The notes under the pieces: generated by a model
Told to the model about the DNA's origin: nothing
Databases searched by the model: none
Seen by the model: the letters and a program-made list of their open reading frames with translations, nothing else
Position numbers and translations under genes: made by a program
In this document: one piece after another, positions 32,001-40,839 of the stretch
Position numbering within the stretch: the stretch's first letter is position 1
Layout: each line of letters opens with the position of its first letter
From: Gemmatimonadetes bacterium 13_1_20CM_4_69_16
GTDB taxonomy: Bacteria; Gemmatimonadota; Gemmatimonadetes; Gemmatimonadales; GWC2-71-9
DNA length: 64,000 bases
Assembly: GCA_001919865.1 (NCBI GenBank)
Contig: MNIR01000058.1
Span: 47,287 to 111,286, forward strand
Direction of reading: 5' to 3'

Positions 32001-33020
32001 CTACCCATCCAACCGCTCTACTCGTCGCACCGTCACCAGCATTTCCCGCAGCCGCCGCGCCCCCGGCTCGTCGTCCCACAAGGCGTCCGACGCGACGCCG
32101 CCCCGGGACAGGGCCGAGTGCACGATGGCCCCCGCTCCCCCCCCGGCCCACAGCGCCACGTGCGAGATACGCCGGCCGTCGGCGAAGCACAGCAGGTCGC
32201 CCGCCTCGTAGCCTTCGCCGGTCGAGTGCAGCGGGACGGGGCGGCCCGCCAGGGCCTGCATGTCCGAGTCACGTGGCAACGCCACGCCGCGTGCCGCATA
32301 GGTCGCCTGCACCAAGCCCGAGCAATCGACGCCCCACTCGGTGCGCCCGCCCCACAGATACGGCGCACCCGAGAACCGGCGCAGCGCCCACTCGGGCGCC
32401 GCGACGAGCCGCGCCTCGGCGCGCACTTCCGACGCGGGCCGCAGGGCGCCGGCCCCCAGGTCCCACAAGCGGCCATCCGCGGTCTCCACCCGGCCGTCCC
32501 GCCGCGGCGCCGCCCGCGCCCCTATCGCGAGTCGGAAACGGGTGCCCTCGCAACGCAGCTCCGCACCGAGCGAGTGCGCCGTAGCGCGCGCGATCCAGTC
32601 GTCGGCCCACGCCGCGGTGCCGAGGACGACGTAGCCCGCGTTGATCCAGGCGTGGTAGCCGTCTCCCGCCCGCACGCGCAGCCACGCCTGGTCGCGCCGC
32701 TCGAGCACAACGACGGTCTCGCCGTGCAGCGCCTCACTGACCCGGTCCGCGTTCACGCGCGACTCGCGCACCAGCGGCGCCACCGCCGCGGTGACCACGG
32801 CGGCCTCATCATCCCCCACCGAGGAGTCGGGCAGTAGCCGGACGTCGGCGGCGAGCCGCGCGTCGGCGGCGATGCGACGCAGCGCAGCGAGCGCGTCGCG
32901 ACTCGTGGTGCAGCCGGCGAGCGCGTCCCCCTGCACCGCGACTTCGAACACCCCGAGCCGCGTGTCGGGCACCCACTTGCGAGCGACGTCGGAGATGTCG
33001 CGCGCGAGCCGGTCGGTCAC
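32001..33020 (-). CDS. NlpC/P60 cysteine peptidase with SH3-like domain
   Basis: A 339-residue protein. The middle has an SH3b-like region (LHGETVVVLERRDQAWLRVR) for cell-wall binding. The C-terminal NlpC/P60 domain shows PYLWGGRTEWGVDCSGLVQ (catalytic Cys), LPRDSDMQA, GDLLCFADGRRISHVALWAG (catalytic His) and IVHSALSRGG. These enzymes cut gamma-D-Glu-diaminopimelate bonds in peptidoglycan. No clear signal peptide is seen, so recycling of imported cell-wall peptides (YkfC-like) is plausible. It overlaps the peptidase gene upstream by four bases. Confidence 0.85.
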   Translation of the reverse strand: MTDRLARDISDVARKWVPDTRLGVFEVAVQGDALAGCTTSRDALAALRRIAADARLAADVRLLPDSSVGDDEAAVVTAAVAPLVRESRVNADRVSEALHGETVVVLERRDQAWLRVRAGDGYHAWINAGYVVLGTAAWADDWIARATAHSLGAELRCEGTRFRLAIGARAAPRRDGRVETADGRLWDLGAGALRPASEVRAEARLVAAPEWALRRFSGAPYLWGGRTEWGVDCSGLVQATYAARGVALPRDSDMQALAGRPVPLHSTGEGYEAGDLLCFADGRRISHVALWAGGGAGAIVHSALSRGGVASDALWDDEPGARRLREMLVTVRRVERLDG

Positions 33021-34033
33021 CGCCCGCCGTCCGCTAGACCCGGAATGTCCCGCGCCCCGCGCGCCAGGCGCACCGCCCGCTCCACCGCCTCCGGCAGCGC
33101 CAGCGCCGCGAGCGCCTCCACCTGGAGGGGCGTCGCCGCCGCCACCGCGGCCGTGCTCACCGCGAAGACCACGTCGCCGTCGAACGGCGTGCCATAGGGC
33201 ACGATCCGCCGGGCCAGCGCGTCGCCCGCCGCGTGCGCGAGGCTGTGGAGCGCCACCCGGTCGAGCCGCGCGTTCGTGGCCACCACCGCAAGCGTCGTGT
33301 TGCGTCCCGCCCCCCCGGCCCCCGCCCCCGCCCCCGCGCCGAACGGCGCGCCCCCTCGGGACAAGTAGTCGAGGGCGTCCACGAGCTTGCCGTCAACGCC
33401 GCCGCCCCCCTGCCGGGCGCCGGCGAGGATGCGACCGTTCGCATCCACCACGTTCCCGACGGCGTTCAGCACCACCAGCGCGCTCACGACCACGTCGCCG
33501 GCGCGAACCGCCCACGTGCCGACGCCGCCTTTCATGGCGCCCCCAGGGCCGAGCGCCTTACCGACGGTCGCGCCCGTGCCGGCGCCGACCGATCCTTCGG
33601 GGATCTCGGTGGAGGCGGCGCTGCACGCGCGGTACGCGTCGTCGCCGGTCGGCCAGCGGTCCGCCTTCGAGCCGGGCGCGAGATCGAAGTCGAAGATGAC
33701 GGCGGTGGGGACGATCGGAACCACGCCCGCAGGGCCGACGGGGAACCCGCGGCCCCGCTCCTTGAGCCAGCGCATCACGCCGTCCGCGGCGCCCAGGCCG
33801 TAGGCGGAGCCGCCGGTGAGCAGGACGGCGTCGATGTGTCCCACCAGGTGGCGCGGGTCCAACGCGTCGATCTCGCGCGTGCCGGTGGCGCGGCCGCGCA
33901 GGGCGCAGGCGGCACGCATGCCGCCCACCGGTGCCAGCACGACGGTGCACCCGGTCCAGGTCCGGAGATCGGTCCAGTGGCCCACGGTGATGCCCTGCAC
34001 GGCGGCGAGGTTCGCGGCGACGGATTCGGCCAT
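33017..34033 (-). CDS. P1/DmpA-family (S58) aminopeptidase
   Basis: ATG 34031-34033 (MAESVAANLAAVQGITVGHW) gives 338 residues. Family features are ITVGHWTDLRTWTGCTVVLAP, LLTGGSAYGLGAADGVMRWL, VPIVPTAVIFDFDL, GAGTGATVGKALG and the RNTTLAVVATNARL segment, where these self-processing N-terminal nucleophile hydrolases cut before Ser/Thr. A Gly/Ala-rich tract (FGAGAGAGAGGAG) precedes that site. Probably a cytoplasmic peptidase for D- or beta-amino acid peptides; its NlpC/P60 partner suggests cell-wall peptide recycling (inference). Confidence 0.85.
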   Translation of the reverse strand: MAESVAANLAAVQGITVGHWTDLRTWTGCTVVLAPVGGMRAACALRGRATGTREIDALDPRHLVGHIDAVLLTGGSAYGLGAADGVMRWLKERGRGFPVGPAGVVPIVPTAVIFDFDLAPGSKADRWPTGDDAYRACSAASTEIPEGSVGAGTGATVGKALGPGGAMKGGVGTWAVRAGDVVVSALVVLNAVGNVVDANGRILAGARQGGGGVDGKLVDALDYLSRGGAPFGAGAGAGAGGAGRNTTLAVVATNARLDRVALHSLAHAAGDALARRIVPYGTPFDGDVVFAVSTAAVAAATPLQVEALAALALPEAVERAVRLARGARDIPGLADGGR

Positions 34034-34042
34034 CGGTGCGCG

Positions 34043-34048
34043 AAGATA
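34043..34048 (-). promoter_or_regulatory. -10-like element of the DmpA-type gene
   Basis: TATCTT on the minus strand, 9 bases before the ATG at 34033. It fits the near-leaderless pattern seen elsewhere in the window. Confidence 0.3.
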
Positions 34049-34062
34049 GCCTGGCGTCCCCG

Positions 34063-34083
34063 GGTTGTGGAGGGTACAACCCG
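34063..34083. terminator. Short hairpin between divided transcription units
   Basis: GGGTTGT pairs with ACAACCC across a 7-base loop. There is no T-tract on either strand. It lies between the sensory operon end and the peptidase promoter and could act as a weak terminator or structural element. Confidence 0.3.
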
Positions 34084-34199
34084 ATGCAAAGTGGATGAAG
34101 CTGGCTCGGATCTGATCTCCTCGCACGTCGCTTCCCCGAGGTCGGCCCGAGTGATGGATCGAGGCCGTCCCAGGCGAGCCACACGGGGGGGGCGGCGCG

Positions 34200-35985
34200 T
34201 CAAGACCCGTCCAACACGGCGCGCACCTTCCGCGCCATCGTGTCGGGCGTGAACGGCTTCTGGAGATACGCGATGCCTTCTTTGAGGACACCATGACGCA
34301 CGATCGCGTCATCCGTGTACCCGGACATGAACAGCACCTTCATGTCCGGCCGCAGCTCGAGCAACTGGTCGGCCAGCTGCCGTCCGCTCACGTCCGGCAT
34401 CACGACGTCGGTCAGCAGCAGCCGAATGACGCCCTGATGCTTCCCGGCAAGGCGCAGGGCCGTCTCCCCGTCCGGGGCTTCCAGGACCGTGTAGCCGTGG
34501 CGCTCCAGCATCTCTCGGGCGACCGCGCGCACCGCCGCCACATCTTCGACGACGAGCACGGTCTCCGAGCCGCCCACCACTTCCGGCGCCGCCACGGCCC
34601 GCGCGACCGGCTCGTCTACGCGCGGCAGGTAGATCTTGAAGCTGGTCCCGTGACCGCGCGTCCATGCCGATCCCGGTGTCCGACACGGCCAGCATGACGT
34701 AGGGACCCGGGTGTGCGACCGGATGGCCCCTCACGTAACTCTCGTCCATGTCGACGTTGGCTGTCTCGATGCTCAGCCGACCTCCGTGCGGCATCGCGTC
34801 ACGCGCGTTGACGGCGAGATTCATGATGATCTGCTCGAGCTGACCCGGGTCCACTTTCACGGCTCCGAGGGCGGGGGCGAGGGACGCGGTCAAGGAGATG
34901 TCTTCTCCCAGCAGCCGTGTGAGCATCTTCTCGGTGCTGGCCACGACCGTATTGACGTCGAGGACGCGCGGCTCGAGGACCTGTTGGCGACTGAACGCGA
35001 GCAGCTGCCGGGTCAGCGCACTCGCCCCCACGGCGGCCTTGCGGATCTGCTCGATGTCCTCCCGGTCCGGCGCGTCCGGGGGCCGGTCTTCGAGCAGCAG
35101 ATCGCTGTAGCTGAGAATCACGGTGAGCAGGTTGTTGAAGTCGTGCGCGACCCCGCCGGCTAATCGGCCCACCGCCTCCATCTTCTGCGACTGCACCAGC
35201 TGCTGTTGCAGCCGTCGCTGCTCGGTGACATCCCGGACGAATGTCTCGTAATACTCGACCCGAGCGCCCTGCCGCACCGCCCGGACGCTGAGCTGCACCG
35301 TCAGGCGGGCGCCGTCCTTGCGCTTCCAGGTCGCCTCCACCTCGTCGTACTGGCGATCGGTGTAGGTGTCCCGCTCCAGGAGCCGGCGGCGCTCGGCGGG
35401 GTCGGCGTACACGTCCCGCGCCATGTCGAGCTGCAGCACTTCGGCAGCCGAGGCGTAGCCGAGGATCCGGACCAGGGCGGCGTTGACCGACAGGAACCGC
35501 CCTTCCGTGTTGGAGCGGTAGATTCCGACTGGCGAGTGTTCCACCAGGGTGCTGTAGCTGACTTCCGACGCGCGCAGAGCCGCCTCGGTGCGGTGGCGCT
35601 CGCGCCGTCCGGCGGCCTCTCGCACTTCACGCTCGATGACGGGCACCAACCGCTTGAGGTTGTCCTTCGACACGTAGTCGCTGGCGCCGGCCTTCATGGC
35701 CGCCACCGCCTTCTCTTCGCCGATCGTGCCGGACACGATGATGAACGGCACGTCGAGCCCGCTGTCCCGGAGCAGCTCGAGCGCCGCGGCTCCGCCGAAG
35801 TGCGGCAAGCTGTAGTCGCCGACTACAACGTCCCACGGCTGCCGATCGAGCGCGGCCCGCATGGTGCTGGCGGTTTCCACGCGTTCGACGACCGGCTCGA
35901 AGCCGCCGCGGGTGAGCTCGCGGACAAGGAGGCGCGCGTCGTCCTCGGAGTCCTCTACCAGCAGGAGGCGGAGCGGTACACCCAT
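34200..35985 (-). pseudogene. Hybrid histidine kinase with internal deletion and frameshift
   Basis: From the ATG at 35985 the frame encodes a receiver (LLLVEDSEDDARLL, DYSLP), a PAS domain (YSTLVEHSPVGIYRS), HisKA (GGVAHDFNNLL) and the first half of the ATPase domain (MNLAVNARDAMP, AVSDTGIGMDA). It then becomes nonsense and stops at 34309. In the next frame the end of an ATPase domain (GTSFKIYLPRVDEP) runs straight into a second receiver (ETVLVVEDVAAVRAV to RAVLDGS). About 40 residues holding the F and G2 boxes are missing at about 34650-34665. Without them ATP binding should fail. A deletion in the organism or an assembly error would explain it. Confidence 0.8.
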
Positions 35986-35986
35986 C

Positions 35987-36430
35987 TCAGAGCTTCCGGG
36001 GCGTCGGCGGGGCCCGGTTCATGAGCAACCAGTACAGCCCGAGCTGCCTGGCCGCCTCGGTGAATTCCACGAAGTCCACCGGTTTGCGCACGTAGCTGTT
36101 GGCGCCCAGGCTGTAGCCCTCGATCACATCGCGTTCTTCGTCGGAGGAGGTCAGGATCACCACGGGCAAGAGCCGGGTGCGCTCTGCGGCTCGGATCCGC
36201 TGCAGCACCTGCATCCCGTTGACCTTGGGCAACTTGAGGTCGAGGAGGATGACCGCTGGCAGCTCTTCGGCGCCGGGGCCGCCGTCCGGACCGAACAGGT
36301 AGTCGAGGGCCTGCACGCCGTCCTGCGCCACAATCACGTCGTTCGTGATGTTGTGACTCTTGAGTGCTCGGATTGTCAGCGCGACGTCGTCGGGGTTGTC
36401 CTCCACCAACAGAATCTTTCCCGGGTTCAC
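35987..36430 (-). CDS. Single-domain response regulator (Rcp1-like)
   Basis: A 147-residue receiver with no output domain: KILLVEDNPDDVALTIRAL, phospho-acceptor in AVILLDLKLPKVNG, PVVILTSSDEERD and SYVRKPVDFVEF. The extended loop (FGPDGGPGAEELPA) is typical of Rcp1-type regulators that serve phytochrome or membrane kinases. GTG start with GGAGG upstream. It sits between two histidine kinases and may relay phosphate between them. One base separates it from the broken hybrid kinase. Confidence 0.88.
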   Translation of the reverse strand: MNPGKILLVEDNPDDVALTIRALKSHNITNDVIVAQDGVQALDYLFGPDGGPGAEELPAVILLDLKLPKVNGMQVLQRIRAAERTRLLPVVILTSSDEERDVIEGYSLGANSYVRKPVDFVEFTEAARQLGLYWLLMNRAPPTPRKL

Positions 36431-36458
36431 ACAGCCTCCAGGCCCGCGGAACGGGCCG

Positions 36459-37967
36459 TCACAGAGTGAAGTAGAACGTCGCTCCCTGACCGACAGCGCC
36501 CTCCGCCCAGGTCCGGCCGCCGTGCCGGGTGATGATGCGGCGTACCGTCGCCAACCCGACCCCGGTACCCTCGAATTCGGACGCGGAGTGCAGTCGCTGG
36601 AACACCCCGAACAGCTTGTCCGCGTACTTCATGTCGAACCCGGCGCCGTTGTCCCGGACCATGAACGCCCGCGTGCCGTTCACTTGGATGGATGCGAATT
36701 CGATGCGCGGCTGCGCCTGCTTCGCGGTGTACTTCCAGCTGTTGCGGAGCAGATTGTCGAGGGCCACGCGGAGCAGGCGCGGGTCTCCCCGCGCCCCGAG
36801 CCCCGGGGCGATCGCGAATTCCACCTGCCGTGCCGGGGTGGTTCGCTGCAACTCGGCCGCGATGTCTTGAGCCATGCCGCTCAAGTCCACGGCCTCGGTG
36901 CGCATCTCCGCCCGAGTCACCCGAGCCAGCTTCAGCAGGTCGTCGATCAAGGTCCCCATCCGCTGCGTGGCGGCGCGCACCCGCTGCAGGGAGTCCCGGC
37001 CCGCCTCATCCAGCCGCGCCGCGTAATCTTCCAGCAGCACCTGGCTAAAGCCGTCGATGCTACGCAGCGGGGCGCGCAGGTCGTGCGACACCGAGTAGGC
37101 GAACGCATCCAGCTCGGTGTTGGAGGCGGCGAGCTCCGCCGCATTTCGCCGGAGCGCCTCGTTGCGCTCCTCGAGCTCGTGGGTCCGCTCCGCGACCCGC
37201 TGCTCGAGCTCCCCGGCGTAGCGCCGCAGCTCTTCCTCGCTCGCTTTGAGAGCGCGGTTTTGGTCCCCGATCCTGTCGAGCATTTGGTTGAAGGCGTCAG
37301 TCAGCGTACCCAATTCGTCCTCGCCGAGCTTGGGTGCCCGCACGGAGTAGTCCTGCCGGGTGGAGATCGCCGTCGCCGTTTCCGCCAGCGTGAGAATTGG
37401 CTGGGAGATCCATCCCTGAAGCACCGCCGCCAGGAGGTAGGCCGCCAGGAGGGAGATCGCCATCACCCCCGCGGCGATGCCCGCCGAGAGCCAGAGCGTG
37501 CGGGACACGGCCTTCATGTCGGACCTCAAGTACAACGTCCCCAGACGCGTGCTCCCCACCTCCGCGACGGCCTCGACTCCGATCACGTGCCCCTGCTCGA
37601 AGCGGTACCCGTCCCTCGCCGGTGCGGCGGAGAGGGAGTCACGGGGCAGGTCCGCCGGATAGCGCGAGAACAGACGACCGTCCTTGTCATAGAGGGCAGC
37701 CGCCACCACATGCGGCTCGGCCTTCAGTGCGGAGAGGATTTCTCTCGCGTCGGCTTGGTTGGCAAAAGCCAACGAAGCGGTGCTGTTCGCCGCGATGACT
37801 CGTCCGAGCGTGGCCAGGTTTTTCAGCGTCGTCTGCCGGAAGGCCACGACCTGGTACGTCACAAACGCGGCGGACGTCAGCAACAGCACCAGGCCGCTGA
37901 TGAGGAGCAGCATCGCCGTCAGCTTCTGTTTGATCGGCCAGTCGCGCAGTGACATCTCAACGCCCAC
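36459..37967 (-). CDS. Sensor histidine kinase with CHASE8-like sensor and HAMP
   Basis: Two membrane helices (KLTAMLLLISGLVLLLTSAAF and a second near residue 180) enclose a periplasmic CHASE8-type domain (IAANSTASLAFANQADAREI). HAMP (QPILTLAETATAISTRQDYS), a coiled coil, HisKA with YSVSHDLRAPLRSI, and a complete ATPase domain (NLLRNSWKYT, VRDNGAGFDM, EGTGVGLATVRRI) follow. The start may be GTG 37967 or ATG 37955, the latter one base after the YfiR-like stop. It is coupled to the periplasmic YfiR-like protein, a likely partner sensing envelope or redox state (inference). Confidence 0.9.
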   Translation of the reverse strand: MGVEMSLRDWPIKQKLTAMLLLISGLVLLLTSAAFVTYQVVAFRQTTLKNLATLGRVIAANSTASLAFANQADAREILSALKAEPHVVAAALYDKDGRLFSRYPADLPRDSLSAAPARDGYRFEQGHVIGVEAVAEVGSTRLGTLYLRSDMKAVSRTLWLSAGIAAGVMAISLLAAYLLAAVLQGWISQPILTLAETATAISTRQDYSVRAPKLGEDELGTLTDAFNQMLDRIGDQNRALKASEEELRRYAGELEQRVAERTHELEERNEALRRNAAELAASNTELDAFAYSVSHDLRAPLRSIDGFSQVLLEDYAARLDEAGRDSLQRVRAATQRMGTLIDDLLKLARVTRAEMRTEAVDLSGMAQDIAAELQRTTPARQVEFAIAPGLGARGDPRLLRVALDNLLRNSWKYTAKQAQPRIEFASIQVNGTRAFMVRDNGAGFDMKYADKLFGVFQRLHSASEFEGTGVGLATVRRIITRHGGRTWAEGAVGQGATFYFTL

Positions 37968-38562
37968 TCGGGGTGATGACCTCTGCCACCCGCAGCAACT
38001 TGGAGCTGATCGTCAGATGTGCGGCTTCCACCGCCTCAGGGTTGATCTGGAGCCGGATGCGGTTGCGGTCGGTCACGAAGCGAATCATGCCCCCCCGCTC
38101 GGCGAATGCGTCGGCATCACTTACCGTAAGGATCGGCCGGGTCTTGAGACGCGCCAGAATCTCCTCCACCCGACCGGCGTCGGACCGACGGATGAACAAG
38201 ATGTGGCAGGTCTTGATCTCGTCCACGCTTTGGTATCGACGCACCTGGAATGGGCGGCCCCGCAGACGCTCATCGCGCACCGTCTGGTCCAGCACGCTCC
38301 CGAACGGATCCTCCCCGAGGACGCCGATGACCACCGGCGTGGCGGCGTCGGAAAACGTGTCGGCCGGCCAATCGACGAATTGCGCGAAGTTGAAGAGGAA
38401 GACGGCCTTCAATTGGTATTCCGAGGCCCGCGCGGTCTGCGCCGCCAACCCGGGGCCCCCCCCCAGGAGCAGCACGGCGAGCGGCACGGCCCACGCCCCA
38501 GGCATGCCCCAGCGACGCGACGGCTTCGCCGCTCGGGTGAGCAGCGCGCTCAGAAGCGCCAT
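37957..38562 (-). CDS. YfiR/DUF4154-family periplasmic protein
   Basis: ATG 38560-38562 is preferred over the longer track start; it gives 201 residues with a signal peptide (WAVPLAVLLLGGGPGLAAQ). DUF4154 features are EYQLKAVFLFNFAQFVDWP, VVIGVLGEDPFGSVLD, CHILFIRRSDAGRVEEIL, LTVSDADAFAERGGMIRFV and RIRLQINPEAVEAA. In Pseudomonas YfiR represses the diguanylate cyclase YfiN from the periplasm. Here a CHASE8-containing kinase lies directly downstream instead, suggesting the same protein-protein logic with a kinase output. Confidence 0.87.
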   Translation of the reverse strand: MALLSALLTRAAKPSRRWGMPGAWAVPLAVLLLGGGPGLAAQTARASEYQLKAVFLFNFAQFVDWPADTFSDAATPVVIGVLGEDPFGSVLDQTVRDERLRGRPFQVRRYQSVDEIKTCHILFIRRSDAGRVEEILARLKTRPILTVSDADAFAERGGMIRFVTDRNRIRLQINPEAVEAAHLTISSKLLRVAEVITPSGR

Positions 38563-40508
38563 GCGATCGTCCCGTACACGCCACGCTCGAAGCTCCGACG
38601 CGTGGCAGGCGTGCCAAACTCCGCGTGACGACTGTGCAAGAGATTCTGGCCGACGAGCGAGAGATCGAGTCTCGACAGCGGCTGCCACGTGAGCGTGGCA
38701 TTCAGCTCGGCGTACGCCGGGACTTGCTGATTGGTGATGTCATCTATCGCGCGGAACGCGGCGGCGAGACCCAGGTGGCCCGGCAGATCGACCGACGAGC
38801 GCAGCAGGAACTGGCGATCGGGAGCGTGAGACTCCGAAGCGCCCCGAGACGTGTCCGTGCTGCCGGGGTTCGGCCAAATATGGACGCGCAGCTCGGTGTA
38901 GCCGGCGTGCACATGCCACCGGCTTGTGAGCCAGTACTGGGCCGTCACCTCCGCTCCGTAGGACTCGCCGTCCTGGCCGTTGCCGATGACGAGGGGGGAC
39001 GTGGGAGTGGCCCTCTCCACGCTGCGGAGCCCGTGGTAGCGGCTGTAGAACGTGGCCACGGAGAGCGCGAGCGCCCCGCGTTGATGGCGGTATCCCAGCT
39101 CGTACGCCAGCTCTTCCTCTGAATGGAAACCCGGACCGCCGGCGAGGAAGTAGGGCGGCTGGGCCGGGGCAAAGAGCTCCCGGTCGATTCGCGACGGCGA
39201 GCGCAGCGCCCGCGAGACGGCCGCCCAAAGCGTTCCGGACGGGCTCGGCCGCCAGTTCACCCGGCCGCTGGGTTGGACCTCGAAGCCGACATAGTCGTTG
39301 TGCTCGATCTTGGTGCCGAGGGCCACGTGCAGCCGGTTGGGAACGAGCGCGATCTCGTCCTGGACAAATCCGCTGAACCACTGTCGCGCGACTCCCGGCG
39401 GCAGGAAGGCCAGCATGGAGCTGTTGGCGACGCGGTCGTTGATCAGGCGGTAGCCGAGGCCCCACACGACGTCCTGCCGGGCGCCCAACCGCGCAGCGTG
39501 CTGCACGTCGACGTCGTAAGTGTCGAGATCTTCCCCAAAAGTGCCCGGGATGTGGCGGTGGGTCCGGTCATAGTACAGTTGGGCTGCGAGACTGGACCCT
39601 TCGGAGATGGGGTGCGACCACTTCGCCACGACGTTGCCGCCGCTGACGCCTACGTCACCGGCCGTGAGCTGGCCGATACGGCCATCGTACAGATCGCCTT
39701 GCAGGGTGACCCGGTTCACGCTCGCCGCGTCCCAATCCATGCGGAACCCACCCTGCCATAGGTGCCAACCGTCGGCGGCATCCTGGCCGCTGGGTAACAG
39801 CGTCGACGCGCGATCAAAACCCCTGCCGTAGATGCGCGCGCGAACCGTGGAGCCCAGTGTTCCCCCGTAGCGGACGGTTCCGAAGCCACGCTGCTCGCTG
39901 CCGCCGCCGCCCGACAGCAGCAGTCCCTGCGTGTCCTTGGCGTCCTTGGTGATGACGTTGATGACGCCGTTGACCGCGTTGGCCCCCCACAGGGTGGCTC
40001 CGGGCCCGCTGATGACCTCGATCCGATCGATGTCCGCGAGGGGCACCTCCTCCACATCCCAGAACACACCGGAGAACAACGGCGTGTACACCGTGCGCCC
40101 ATCGATGAGCACGAGCAGCTTGTTGGCTGTCGTGCCATTGAATCCGCGAGCGCTGATGGCCCATTGACGAGAATCGACCTGCGCGACCTGCAAGTTGGCA
40201 GCGAGGCGAAGCGCCTCGGGGAGACTGGATGCGCCGGAGCGCCGGATGTCCTGCGCCGTGATCAGCTGGATTGCAGAGGCCGTCTGCGCCAATCGCTCGG
40301 GACGCTTCGAGACGGAGGTGACCTCGAAGGTCATCAGTTGCTCGATACTCAGCTTCTTCAATGCCGACAGGCTCGAATCCGGTCGCAGGGCGGCGCTATC
40401 CGGTTGCTGCGCAAACGCGGCCTCACCTAGGCAGACCAGACCCAATGTGAAGAAGATGACTGTCGCGGCCGGAGCCGCTCCGGTCTTAGCCATCGGTCGG
40501 TACTCCAT
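38550..40508 (-). CDS. TonB-dependent outer-membrane receptor
   Basis: A 652-residue receptor with signal peptide (IFFTLGLVCLGEAAFAQQ), a short N-terminal motif LKKLSIEQLMTFEVTSVSKR typical of this subgroup, a plug domain (AIQLITAQDIRRSGASSLPE, RGFNGTTANKLLVLIDGRTVYTP, IDRIEVISGPGATLWGANAV) and a barrel ending in the C-terminal aromatic GTIAWRF. The substrate is unknown. It heads an operon with YfiR-like and two-component genes, an arrangement that suggests signalling from the receptor or its ligand. ATG 40508 or ATG 40493 may be the start. Confidence 0.9.
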   Translation of the reverse strand: MEYRPMAKTGAAPAATVIFFTLGLVCLGEAAFAQQPDSAALRPDSSLSALKKLSIEQLMTFEVTSVSKRPERLAQTASAIQLITAQDIRRSGASSLPEALRLAANLQVAQVDSRQWAISARGFNGTTANKLLVLIDGRTVYTPLFSGVFWDVEEVPLADIDRIEVISGPGATLWGANAVNGVINVITKDAKDTQGLLLSGGGGSEQRGFGTVRYGGTLGSTVRARIYGRGFDRASTLLPSGQDAADGWHLWQGGFRMDWDAASVNRVTLQGDLYDGRIGQLTAGDVGVSGGNVVAKWSHPISEGSSLAAQLYYDRTHRHIPGTFGEDLDTYDVDVQHAARLGARQDVVWGLGYRLINDRVANSSMLAFLPPGVARQWFSGFVQDEIALVPNRLHVALGTKIEHNDYVGFEVQPSGRVNWRPSPSGTLWAAVSRALRSPSRIDRELFAPAQPPYFLAGGPGFHSEEELAYELGYRHQRGALALSVATFYSRYHGLRSVERATPTSPLVIGNGQDGESYGAEVTAQYWLTSRWHVHAGYTELRVHIWPNPGSTDTSRGASESHAPDRQFLLRSSVDLPGHLGLAAAFRAIDDITNQQVPAYAELNATLTWQPLSRLDLSLVGQNLLHSRHAEFGTPATRRSFERGVYGTIAWRF

Positions 40509-40839
40509 GGTGTCTTACGCCTCTCGGCCCGCCGGTGATCTCGTCGCTAATCTGTCCCTTCGCTGCGCGCAGTTGGCGTTCGGGTCGCAGGTAGCAACAA
40601 GTTGCGGTTTCGGCGCAGGGCTGGAGTGAGCTTCATCACCGCTGCCACCGCAGTCCCGATCAGGGAAATCCTGACACTCGATCGCCGGACGGCCGCTGGA
40701 AGGGTAGGCTCAGCCGGGAGGGGTCCTAGGGCGTTTTTGCGGCACGGAGGGGTCAAAATGCGACAGAATGACCACTTACGCCGAGCGCGTCGCGCGACCG
40801 CGAGCTTGACCGGAGGGGGAGGGCACATACGTTAGCGCC
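40509..40839. other. Divergent intergenic region
   Basis: About 330 bases between the divergent TonB-receptor and receiver genes, with no credible ORF. It contains a small inverted repeat GCAAC-AA-GTTGC near 40594 and, at the right edge, a promoter-like TTGACC/TACGTT pair. Purine-rich tracts are present. No RNA gene was recognised. Confidence 0.55.
40806..40833 (+). promoter_or_regulatory. Putative leaderless promoter of the receiver gene
   Basis: TTGACC at 40806-40811 and TACGTT at 40828-40833 are 16 bases apart. The -10 ends 6 bases before the ATG at 40840, placing transcription start on the initiation codon. Confidence 0.45.
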
